From: Methyloversatilis thermotolerans
GTDB lineage: Bacteria > Pseudomonadota > Gammaproteobacteria > Burkholderiales > Rhodocyclaceae
Direction of reading: 5' to 3'
NCBI RefSeq assembly: GCF_000372885.1
Contig: NZ_KB889967.1
Span: forward strand, 1,117,117 to 1,181,116
Length of the DNA stretch: 64,000 bases
Both the position numbers and the translations under genes were made by a program. Below the pieces are notes generated by a model. That model searched no databases. It saw nothing but the letters and a program-made list of their open reading frames with translations, and was not told the origin of the DNA. Shown here in pieces: positions 57,434-64,000 of this stretch. Position 1 is the first letter of the stretch, and every line of letters starts with the position of its first letter.

Positions 57434-58432
57434 ATGAGCAATCCCGAACACGGCCCGGTGCTGACCGGCGCACAGCCCAGCGTGGGCAAGCATGTGATGG
57501 CAATCGTCGAGGGTCTGGTCCGCGACGCCGATGCATTGCGCATCAAGGTCGATGCCCTGCCCGGTGGTGGCCGCGTGATCGACGCCGGCATCAACGTGCC
57601 CGGTGGCATGGAAGCGGGTCGCCGCATCACCGAAATCTGCATGGGCGGCCTCGGCACCGCGACCTTCAACACGCGCGAAGCACACTGGCCGCTCATCATC
57701 AATGTGCATTCGACGCACCCTGTGGTCGCCTGCCTGGCCAGCCAGTACGCCGGCTGGAGCCTGTCTCACGGCGAAGGCAAGGAAGCTTTCCATGCTCTGG
57801 GTTCCGGTCCGGGCCGTGCGCTGGCGGTCAAGGAACCGCTGTACCAGGAACTGGGCTACAAGGATGACGCGAAGCACGCCGTGCTGGTGCTCGAGGTCGA
57901 TCGCCAGCCGCCAGCGGAAATCCTGGCCAAGATCCGCCGCGACTGCAATGTGCCGGACGACGGGGTCACCCTCATCCTGACGCCGACGCGCAGCCTGGCC
58001 GGCACCGTGCAGGTGGTCGGCCGCGTGCTGGAAGTGGCGCTGCACAAGGTGCATGCACTCGGATTCCCGCTGCAGGACATCATTGACGGCTCGGCCAGCG
58101 CGCCGATCGCTCCGCCGGCACCGGACTTCCTGAACGCGATGGGCCGCACCAACGACGCCATCCTGTTCGGCGGCGTGGCTCAGCTCTACGTCGATTGCGA
58201 GGACGACGCAGCCGCCGATCTGGCGCAGAAGCTTCCGTCGTCGGCCTCGCGCGATTACGGCCGTCCGTTCGCCGAAGTGTTCAAGGAAGTGAAGTACGAC
58301 TTCTACAAGATCGATCCGATGCTGTTCGCGCCGGCCCGCGTGGTGGTGAGCAATCTGCGCACCGGCAAGAGCTTCCGCGGCGGCCAGATCAATACCGAGC
58401 TGCTCGCGAAGTCCTTCGGCGAATCCAGGTAA
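57434..58432 (+). CDS. mch: Methenyl-H4MPT cyclohydrolase
   Basis: Enzyme of 332 residues that hydrates methenyl-H4MPT to formyl-H4MPT. The family features [27 protein letters not shown] and GGRVIDAG are present, with length as in other Mch proteins. Start follows AGGAGCAAGG. It links MtdB with the Fhc complex. A second ATP-grasp gene starts 3 bases after it. Confidence 0.97.
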   Translation: MSNPEHGPVLTGAQPSVGKHVMAIVEGLVRDADALRIKVDALPGGGRVIDAGINVPGGMEAGRRITEICMGGLGTATFNTREAHWPLIINVHSTHPVVACLASQYAGWSLSHGEGKEAFHALGSGPGRALAVKEPLYQELGYKDDAKHAVLVLEVDRQPPAEILAKIRRDCNVPDDGVTLILTPTRSLAGTVQVVGRVLEVALHKVHALGFPLQDIIDGSASAPIAPPAPDFLNAMGRTNDAILFGGVAQLYVDCEDDAAADLAQKLPSSASRDYGRPFAEVFKEVKYDFYKIDPMLFAPARVVVSNLRTGKSFRGGQINTELLAKSFGESR

Positions 58433-58435
58433 GTC

Positions 58436-59380
58436 GTGCAGTCGCATCCACCCGCCGCACCGGCGGACATCGCCATCGTCACCGATGAACCGGGTTGGCA
58501 CGGCAAGCGGCTGGTCGAGGCTTTCCGCGCGCGCGGGTACACCGCGCGTTACGTGAGCCTCGGCGACTGCCATATCGACCTGCCCCGCGGCGTGTCCGGC
58601 ATCGTCATGCCCGGCTTCGAACAGAAGCTGCCGCAGGCGGTGTTCGTGCGCGGCGTGGCCGGCGGTTCGCTGCAGCAGGTCGTGCTGCGCATGGACTTCC
58701 TGCACTACGTCGGCGAACTGGGCATCCCGGTGTACAACCACGCACGCGCGATCGAGAAGAGCGTGGACAAGGCCATGACCAGCGTGCTGCTGCATCGCGC
58801 AGGCATTCCCACCCCGCCGACCTGGGTCACCGAGCAGGAAGCCGAGGCACGCGCGGTGCTCATGCGCGAGTTCGCCGCCGGACACGATGTACTGGTGAAA
58901 CCGCTGTTCGGCTCCCAGGGCGAAGGCATCGTCCGGCTGAGGCCCGGCGACGCCTTGCCGGCGGCCGAGCTGGTGGGCCATGTCTGGTACATGCAGCGTT
59001 ACGCGGCACGCTCGCGCGATACGGTCGGCGAGTGGTCGGACTGGCGTGTCATGGTGATCGACGGCAAGGCCGTGGCAGCCATGCTGCGCCGGGGCAAGAG
59101 CTGGCTCAACAATGTCGCGCAGGGCGGCGTGTGCGAGCCGATCTCGGTATCGCCGGACGACGCGCTGATGCGGCTGGCGGTCGACGCCTCGCGTGCCTGC
59201 GGCATGGATTACGCCGGCATAGACATCCTGCGCGACGACCACGGTCAGCTCACCGTGCTCGAGGTCAACAGCATTCCGGCCTGGAAGGGCCTGCAGGGCG
59301 TGACCCCGTTCAGCATCGCACAGACGCTGGCCGACGATCTGTTGCGGCGCATTCCGAGCGCGGGCGAAATCGCGTGCTGA
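58436..59380 (+). CDS. RimK-type ATP-grasp ligase of the C1 cluster
   Basis: Product of 314 residues. VLVKPLFGSQGEGIVRLRPG is the nucleotide loop and VLEVNSIPAWKGLQGV the metal site of RimK-like L-glutamate ligases. In M. extorquens a similar gene (orf17) is needed for H4MPT-linked C1 metabolism. It probably adds glutamate to the cofactor side chain (H4MPT or methylofuran). GTG start 3 bases after the mch stop. Confidence 0.85.
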   Translation: MQSHPPAAPADIAIVTDEPGWHGKRLVEAFRARGYTARYVSLGDCHIDLPRGVSGIVMPGFEQKLPQAVFVRGVAGGSLQQVVLRMDFLHYVGELGIPVYNHARAIEKSVDKAMTSVLLHRAGIPTPPTWVTEQEAEARAVLMREFAAGHDVLVKPLFGSQGEGIVRLRPGDALPAAELVGHVWYMQRYAARSRDTVGEWSDWRVMVIDGKAVAAMLRRGKSWLNNVAQGGVCEPISVSPDDALMRLAVDASRACGMDYAGIDILRDDHGQLTVLEVNSIPAWKGLQGVTPFSIAQTLADDLLRRIPSAGEIAC

Positions 59381-60234
59381 GTGCGCCGCCATGGCTGGAG
59401 CGGGCCTATCTGGACGCCTGCCGCATCGACGTCGAGGCACTCAAGCCGGGCAATGTCGGCATGCATGGCGACGGGCATCGCATGCAGGTGAGCGATTTCC
59501 TGCGCAGCGCCGAAGTGTCGTCAGAGGCCTTGTGTCGCGCCGATGCGACGGTCGGCCAACGCATTGAAGGCGCCATGCGAGCGACATGGCGGGCGGTGGG
59601 ATGCAACACCAATCTGGGCATCGTGCTCGGCTGCGCGCCCATCGCCCATGCTGCACTGCATCGAGACGAAACTGAAACGCTGGCGACATCGTTGCAGCGC
59701 ACACTGCACGGGCTGGATGTGGAGGACGCGCGACATGCCTATGCCGCCATCCACCTCGTCCAGCCGGCGGGAATCGGGGAACGTTCCGAACACGACGTTG
59801 CCGAAGCGCCGTCGATCACGCTGCTCGACGCGATGCGCATCGCCGCGCATCGCGACAGTATCGCGGCGCTGTACGCACACGATTACGCGCTGGTGCTCAA
59901 GCATCTGCTGCCGGTTCATGCTGCAGCGCGTCGTCGATGGTGCAGTGAAACATGGGCGGCGACCACAGTGTTTCTGTTCTGTCTCGCTCTGATTCCCGAC
60001 ACCCATGTTGCGCGCAAACATGGTGCGGAAACGGCGCGCTCCACACGCGAAAAAGGCGTCCAGATGTACTTTCAGCTTGAACAATGCGCTGATCCGGTTA
60101 TGATGCAAGACGCGCTGTTGCAGTGGGATGCCGACCTCAAGCAGGCGGGCATCAACCCCGGTACGAGTGCAGACCTCACGGTCATCACGGCCTTCATGGC
60201 CACGGTGCTCGAACAGACGGCGATCCGCAACTGA
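59374..60234 (+). CDS. CitG-like triphosphoribosyl-dephospho-CoA synthase family protein
   Basis: Product of 286 residues of the CitG/MdcB family. It begins LSAPPWLERAYLDACRIDVEALKPGNVGMHGDGHRM and has GCNTNLGIVLGCAPIAHA, the family core. There is no citrate lyase or malonate decarboxylase near, so the usual role is improbable. Homologues (COG1767) travel with H4MPT clusters; the reaction probably attaches a phosphoribosyl part during cofactor synthesis. GTG 59374 overlaps the previous stop. Confidence 0.8.
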   Translation: MLSAPPWLERAYLDACRIDVEALKPGNVGMHGDGHRMQVSDFLRSAEVSSEALCRADATVGQRIEGAMRATWRAVGCNTNLGIVLGCAPIAHAALHRDETETLATSLQRTLHGLDVEDARHAYAAIHLVQPAGIGERSEHDVAEAPSITLLDAMRIAAHRDSIAALYAHDYALVLKHLLPVHAAARRRWCSETWAATTVFLFCLALIPDTHVARKHGAETARSTREKGVQMYFQLEQCADPVMMQDALLQWDADLKQAGINPGTSADLTVITAFMATVLEQTAIRN

Positions 60235-60273
60235 AGTAGTTTCGATCCTGTGTTTCGAACCCCGGAACATGGG

Positions 60274-60327
60274 TTATCCACCGGGGGGGGAAACCCCCTA
60301 TAACTGCCTTGTATGAGGAGAATCAAT
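60274..60327 (+). promoter_or_regulatory. fae upstream region with G8 tract and probable -10
   Basis: A run of eight G (60283-60290) is followed by AAACCCCC, so G and C can pair. TATAAC at 60299-60304 may be the -10 of fae, with a weak -35 TTATCC at 60274-60279 (spacer 19). GAGGAG at 60314-60320 is the fae ribosome binding site. The G run lies in the promoter spacer. Confidence 0.4.
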
Positions 60328-60837
60328 ATGGCGAAGATTAACGGTCTGTGCGTCGGTGAATCCCTGGTTGGTGACGGCAACGAAGTTGCTCACATCGACC
60401 TGCTGATTGGCCCGCGCGGCAGCGCTGCTGAAACCGCTTTCGCGAATGCCCTGGTCAATAACAAGGATGGTTTCACCTCCCTGCTGGCCGTCGTCGCCCC
60501 GAACCTGGTCTGCAAGCCGGCCACCGTCATGTTCAACAAGGTGACCATCAAGGGCGCCAAGCAGGCTGTCCAGATGTTCGGCCCGGCCCAGCGCGGTGTC
60601 GCGATGGCTGTTGCTGACAGCGTTGCTGACGGCACCATCCCGGCCGACGAAGCCGACAACCTGTTCATTTGCGTTGGTGTGTTCATTCACTGGCTGGCCG
60701 ACGACGACGCCAAGATCCAGGACTTCAACTACCGCGCGACCAAGGAATCGATCGCACGCGCAGTGGCCGGCACCCCGACCGCTGCCGAAGTGGTTGCCAA
60801 GAAGGGTTCGGCGACCCACCCGTTCGCTGCCAACTAA
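60328..60837 (+). CDS. fae: Formaldehyde-activating enzyme
   Basis: Very abundant cytoplasmic enzyme of methylotrophs, 169 residues, that condenses formaldehyde with H4MPT to methylene-H4[25 protein letters not shown] contains the catalytic His; [20 protein letters not shown] and the C-terminal SATHPFAAN match other Fae proteins closely. The start at 60328 follows GAGGAG; an in-frame ATG at 60313 is not used. A strong terminator follows. Confidence 0.98.
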   Translation: MAKINGLCVGESLVGDGNEVAHIDLLIGPRGSAAETAFANALVNNKDGFTSLLAVVAPNLVCKPATVMFNKVTIKGAKQAVQMFGPAQRGVAMAVADSVADGTIPADEADNLFICVGVFIHWLADDDAKIQDFNYRATKESIARAVAGTPTAAEVVAKKGSATHPFAAN

Positions 60838-60860
60838 GCTTTCGAGCTTCGTTGCGAACG

Positions 60861-60893
60861 ACGCCTCCGGCCGCAAGGCCGGGGGCGTTTTTG
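60861..60893 (+). terminator. Rho-independent terminator of fae
   Basis: Stem ACGCC-T-CCGGCC / GGCCGG-G-GGCGT with loop GCAA (one T-G pair), followed by TTTTT. It is 24 bases after the fae stop and fits a highly transcribed gene. Confidence 0.93.
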
Positions 60894-61029
60894 TTTGTGC
60901 GCCACACACCGGATCGCGACTTTGGGTCGCTCTTGCAGAACCGCACGCCAACCGCGAACGGAGCCCGGCTTTGTGCGAGCTGGCGTGCCCGCCGATGCAG
61001 CCTGGAACGAAGCCCGCCCGCATCAGCCG

Positions 61030-61054
61030 CATCGCGGCCAGAGGCCGCTCCCAC
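61030..61054 (-). repeat. REP-like palindromic unit A (minus)
   Basis: On the minus strand it reads GTGGGAGCGGCCTCTGGCCG followed by CGATG. The GTGGGAGCGG start is typical of extragenic palindromic elements in pseudomonads. Faces unit B 80 bases away. Confidence 0.6.
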
Positions 61055-61133
61055 AAAAGCTCGCCCATGCCACGAACGCGGCCGGTTGTCAGGCCCACCG
61101 AGATCACCCGGGCCACGAGCGAGCAGGAGTCGG

Positions 61134-61160
61134 GTGGGAGCGGGCTTGCCCGCGATGCAG
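61134..61160 (+). repeat. REP-like palindromic unit B (plus)
   Basis: GTGGGAGCGGGCTTGCCCGC followed by GATGCAG. Same head as unit A but different loop, in opposite orientation, so the two form a REPIN-like pair. Confidence 0.6.
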
Positions 61161-61272
61161 CTTCGAACGAAGCCGGCGGCCGACATGCGCCGCGTCGCGA
61201 CCTTTGGGTCTCTCGTACCGAAGCGCGCACTGACTTCAAGCGGAGCCACGATTTTGCAGAAGCGGACAGCCC

Positions 61273-61956
61273 TCAGAGCTGATCCGCCAATTCGATCAGC
61301 TTGCCAACCTCGACGTCGACGCTTACCGACGCCGTCCGCTCGCCCTGCCCTGCGCCATATTCATCGGGTCGTGCGATGAATGCCGTACGCAGTCCGGCCA
61401 TCGCCGCCGCCTCAAGATCCGATGAGTGTGCGGCCACCATCATCACTTCGTCCGGCGCGAGATCGAAAGCGCTCGCGGCGCACAGATACACCGTCGGCCG
61501 CGGCTTGTAGTCGCGCGCCAGTTCGGCGCCGGTGATCGCATCCCATATGAATCCGTTGTGCCGCGCCAGATTCACCATCAACGCGATATGTCCGTTCGAG
61601 CATGGTGCCAGGCGGTACTTCTCGCGCAGTCGCAGCAAGCCTGGCCGTACATCCGGCCAGGCATCCAGCCGGTGCCAGACACGATTCAGTTCGTCGCGCG
61701 TGGCGTCGTCGCAGTCCAGTGCGAAGTGCTCCAGCACGATATCCAGATTGCGCCTGTGCAGGACATCCAGCTTGCAATAGGGCAGACGCCCCGCCCTCAC
61801 TTCTTCCATCGCCGGCTGGTACTGCGCCCGCCAGGCGTCGGCGAATGCCGCGCCATCCACCTGTCCGCCGAACCGTGCATCAACTTCGCGTGCAATGGAT
61901 GATCGCCAGTCGACCAGCGTGCCGAACACATCGAACACCAGTGCCTTCACATGCAT
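61273..61956 (-). CDS. Haloacid dehalogenase, type II
   Basis: HAD-family hydrolase of 227 residues. FDVFGTLVDWRSS carries the Asp9 nucleophile; CSNGHIALMVNLARHNG and VAAHSSDLEAAAMAG are typical of 2-haloacid dehalogenases. Cytoplasmic. Whether a haloacid is the true substrate is not known. Start ATG 61956 (MHVKALVFDV). Confidence 0.88.
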   Translation of the reverse strand: MHVKALVFDVFGTLVDWRSSIAREVDARFGGQVDGAAFADAWRAQYQPAMEEVRAGRLPYCKLDVLHRRNLDIVLEHFALDCDDATRDELNRVWHRLDAWPDVRPGLLRLREKYRLAPCSNGHIALMVNLARHNGFIWDAITGAELARDYKPRPTVYLCAASAFDLAPDEVMMVAAHSSDLEAAAMAGLRTAFIARPDEYGAGQGERTASVSVDVEVGKLIELADQL

Positions 61957-62059
61957 CGCCTCATCTCCCCTCGCCGTGCGGCGTCGCCTGCCGCGGCCCG
62001 CCCCGGCATCTGGCTTAACATGATGCCGTCCATTCACCCCACACGCTCCGGAGTCCGAA

Positions 62060-62479
62060 TTGAACGTCCCGCACATGGCCTGCGCGCTGCTGCTGACCGG
62101 CATCCTGTCGGTCGCGCACGCGGCCCCGCCCCCCGATTTCAGCGGCCAGTATGACTGCACCGGCCAGGACCACCACGAAGGCCACTACACCGGCCGCGTC
62201 ACGCTCGAGCGCGTGCCAGGACAGAGCCGCGGGCAGTACGGTGCCTACCGCTTCACGCTCGAGGTGCCCGGTTACGGCGAGTACCTGGGACACGCCGCAT
62301 CGGAAGGACGACAGATGGCCATCCATTTCGCGCTGTCCGACCAGAGCACACGCGACCATGGCACCGGCATTGCCCGCTTCTCCCGCAACAAGGACGGCAA
62401 GTGGTCTTTCCGCAAGTTCTATTACGAGCCGGAATTCAAGGGCGGCAACCACGGCTTCGAACAGTGCACGCAGCGATGA
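62060..62479 (+). CDS. Hypothetical exported protein
   Basis: Product of 139 residues with a signal peptide (ending AHAAP) and two Cys (DCTGQ near 32, EQCTQR at the end) that could form a disulfide. Mature domain has TGRVTLERVPGQ and KWSFRKFYYEPEFKGGNHGF. Start TTG 62060 has GGAG 7 bases upstream; ATG 62075 is the alternative. Unknown function. Confidence 0.6.
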   Translation: MNVPHMACALLLTGILSVAHAAPPPDFSGQYDCTGQDHHEGHYTGRVTLERVPGQSRGQYGAYRFTLEVPGYGEYLGHAASEGRQMAIHFALSDQSTRDHGTGIARFSRNKDGKWSFRKFYYEPEFKGGNHGFEQCTQR

Positions 62480-62566
62480 CCTCGCACGGTCCGGCCATGT
62501 ACGAACGACCTTAGCGATCGGACATCGGCCAGACGGAGGCCGCGCACGGCAGGTCGGCGCAGCCGT

Positions 62567-63445
62567 TCAGATCTGTCCGGCGCGACGCGCCGCGGTACGT
62601 GACAGCGCTGCCCAATCCAGGTGGCCCTCGTGGTGGGCCAGGCTTTCGATATGCGCATCGCGCAGCACGCTGGCGAGCGACATCGGAACATTCACCTGTG
62701 CCGCCGCATCCAGCGCCAGCCTGACGTCCTTCAGCCCGAGCTCGAGCCGGAAGCCGGCGGGCTCGAACTGCCGGTCGGCGATCGCCTTGCCATAGCCCTT
62801 GTAGACCGGGGCGGCAAAAGCGGTCGAGGTGATCATGTCGAGGAACTGAGCCGCGTCCACACCATGCCCCTGGGCGAGCGCGACGGCCTCGCTCATCGCG
62901 CCGATCGCGGCAGCGATCATGAAGTTCGCGGCAAGCTTGGCCGCATTGGCCTGTTCCGGTCGTTCGCCCACCCTCCAGGTTTTCTGTCCCATGGCGCCGA
63001 AAACGGGCTGCAAGATCACCAGCGCATCGTCAGGGCCGGCGGCAAGGATGTTGAGTTGTCCAGCCTCGGCGACATTCACGCGCCCAAGCACCGGCGCCGC
63101 GACGTAATGCAGCCCGCGCGCCCGGTGCAAGCGCGCGAATTCGCACGCCAGATCAACCGATACGGTGGCCATGTTCGCATGCACCGCAGCGCGCGGCAGC
63201 GCATCGAGCGCGCCACCATCGAGCAGCGCGAACCGCGTCGCCGCATCGTCCGCCAGCATGGAAATGAGCACCTCGGCATCCTGTGCCGCCTCCGCCGGCG
63301 TGGCGGCCGGCTTCGCACCCAGCGACGCCAGCCGGTCGACCGGTGCGGGAGAACGGTTCCAGGCACTCACGGAGTGGCCGGCCTTGAGGAGATTGGCGGC
63401 CATCGGAAAACCCATGGTGCCCAGTCCCAGAAACGCGATTTTCAT
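62567..63445 (-). CDS. 3-hydroxyisobutyrate dehydrogenase family oxidoreductase
   Basis: NAD(P)-dependent beta-hydroxyacid dehydrogenase of 292 residues. FLGLGTMGFPMAANLLKAGH is the Rossmann motif; the substrate loop (APVLGRVNVAEAGQL) and the catalytic Lys in ANAAKLAANFM are in place. Could reduce glyoxylate or succinate semialdehyde, like GLYR-type members, or oxidise 3-hydroxyisobutyrate. Start 63445 is 7 bases after GGAG; ATG 63448 adds one Met. Confidence 0.9.
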   Translation of the reverse strand: MKIAFLGLGTMGFPMAANLLKAGHSVSAWNRSPAPVDRLASLGAKPAATPAEAAQDAEVLISMLADDAATRFALLDGGALDALPRAAVHANMATVSVDLACEFARLHRARGLHYVAAPVLGRVNVAEAGQLNILAAGPDDALVILQPVFGAMGQKTWRVGERPEQANAAKLAANFMIAAAIGAMSEAVALAQGHGVDAAQFLDMITSTAFAAPVYKGYGKAIADRQFEPAGFRLELGLKDVRLALDAAAQVNVPMSLASVLRDAHIESLAHHEGHLDWAALSRTAARRAGQI

Positions 63446-63486
63446 CATCAAGCTCCTGCGGTCGGCGCCGGCTGCGGGCGCCGGAT

Positions 63487-64000
63487 TCAGAATGCCTCGG
63501 CCTCCGCGCCCAGCATGGCCTGGGTGGTATGGCAGGCCGATTTTTCGCCCGAACCGCAGCGCGCCTGACCGTCGCTGCGGCCGCCCAGTATGGGGCAGCG
63601 GCCGAACAGTTCGGCCACCCAGTCGACGAAGGCACGCACCTTGGGCGACAAATGCCTGTTGTGTGGATACACCACCGAAATCGGCATGGCAGAGGGTCGC
63701 CACTGCGGCAATACCTCGCGCAGCGCCCCGGATTCCAGATGTGGCTGCACCATGAAACGCGGCGGCTGTATCAGGCCGAAGCCCTGCAGGCCGCACGCGA
63801 CATAGGCATCGCCATCGTTGACCGACACCCGGCTGGCCACCTTCACTTCGGTGACCTCCCCCTCGACCACGAAATCGAGCTCATAAAGACGTCCGGTGCG
63901 ACTGGAGAAGTAATGCACCACGCGATGCCGGGGCAACTCGTCGAGCGACATCGGCTCGCCATAGCGCTCGATATAGCCCGGCGAGGCGCAGGTGACCGTA
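63487..64000 (-). CDS. LysR-family transcriptional regulator (C-terminal part)
   Basis: The frame continues past the right window edge. About 171 residues are seen, from the effector-binding domain: ASPGYIERYGEP, LPRHRVVHYFSSRTG and LSPKVRAFVDWVAELF. The DNA-binding N-terminus lies outside. It is just upstream of the dehydrogenase on the same strand. The effector cannot be guessed. Confidence 0.85.
   Translation of the reverse strand, partial: TVTCASPGYIERYGEPMSLDELPRHRVVHYFSSRTGRLYELDFVVEGEVTEVKVASRVSVNDGDAYVACGLQGFGLIQPPRFMVQPHLESGALREVLPQWRPSAMPISVVYPHNRHLSPKVRAFVDWVAELFGRCPILGGRSDGQARCGSGEKSACHTTQAMLGAEAEAF

Larger units (their letters stand above)
60894..61272. other. REP-like repeat region between fae and haloacid dehalogenase
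   Basis: About 380 bases with no gene. It holds imperfect copies of a repeat: GATGCAGC(C/T)T(G/C)GAACGAAGCC occurs near 60997 and 61155, TTTGGGTC near 60920 and 61203, and the two palindromic units listed below. Confidence 0.6.

Noticed and set aside
56204-59440. Open frame of 1078 codons on the minus strand, antisense to the mtdB-mch-ligase genes
   Set aside because: The plus strand encodes well-known families over the whole stretch. The antisense frame has a biased, low-complexity composition (His/Arg/Asp/Gln-rich) as expected for a shadow of high-GC third positions.
59374-60234. True citrate lyase or malonate decarboxylase accessory CitG/MdcB
   Set aside because: No citrate lyase or malonate decarboxylase genes are in the window; the gene is embedded in a C1 operon.
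61030-61160. CRISPR array
   Set aside because: Only two palindromic units in opposite orientation with no regular spacers and no cas genes.

Overview
The window is one 64-kb stretch of a high-GC (roughly 65%) betaproteobacterial chromosome. Three things point to a methylotroph of the Rhodocyclales, close to Methyloversatilis: a complete tetrahydromethanopterin (H4MPT)-linked formaldehyde oxidation cluster (fhcBADC, mtdB, mch, fae), two PEP-CTERM surface proteins, and an exbBD-lpxK-kdsB-adk block in the usual betaproteobacterial order. The genus is inferred; no rRNA is present. I saw no tRNA, rRNA, CRISPR array, insertion sequence or prophage.

Layout. 1-1.1 kb: edge of a metal-efflux locus (CzcC-like, His-rich CzcI-like protein). 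1.4-12.5 kb: YbaL-type antiporter, P-type ATPase, tandem universal stress protein, orphan adenine DNA methyltransferase, proline iminopeptidase, NarL-type two-component pair, secreted trypsin-like protease. 12.6-20 kb (minus strand): H+-pyrophosphatase, PPi-type phosphofructokinase, adk, kdsB, a Trm112-like protein, lpxK, exbD, exbB. 20-25.6 kb: xseA preceded by two DnaA boxes, sodB, a pterin dehydratase, an acyltransferase-like protein, ppa, and a DmeF-like exporter.

25.7-40.9 kb is an iron/heme region: hemP-bfd-bfr, tonB-exbB-exbD, a small gene plus a divergent S4 paralogue, a TonB-dependent heme receptor flanked by two related PEP-CTERM proteins, hmuSTUV (hmuV is frameshifted) and feoAB with a Cys-rich FeoB partner. 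Four sites resembling one another and the Fur consensus lie at 25695, 29219, 33714 and 40860, so much of this region is probably one Fur regulon.

41-49 kb: a membrane hydrolase, a 1312-residue FAD/Fe-S oxidoreductase, two uncharacterised exported or protease-like proteins, serB and serC. 49.3-60.9 kb: the C1 cluster. The minus strand carries fhcB-A-D-C. The plus strand carries beta-RFAP synthase, mtdB, an ATP-grasp enzyme, mch, a second ATP-grasp enzyme, a CitG-like protein and fae. Formaldehyde is condensed with H4MPT by Fae, oxidised by MtdB and Mch, and released as formate by the Fhc complex; the remaining genes probably make H4MPT or methylofuran. 61-64 kb: REP-like repeats, a haloacid dehalogenase, a small exported protein, a beta-hydroxyacid dehydrogenase and a truncated LysR regulator.

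The most interesting signals are the Fur-box promoter in front of an alternative ribosomal protein S4, the paired PEP-CTERM proteins around the heme receptor, the broken hmuV, and the inverted DnaA boxes before xseA.
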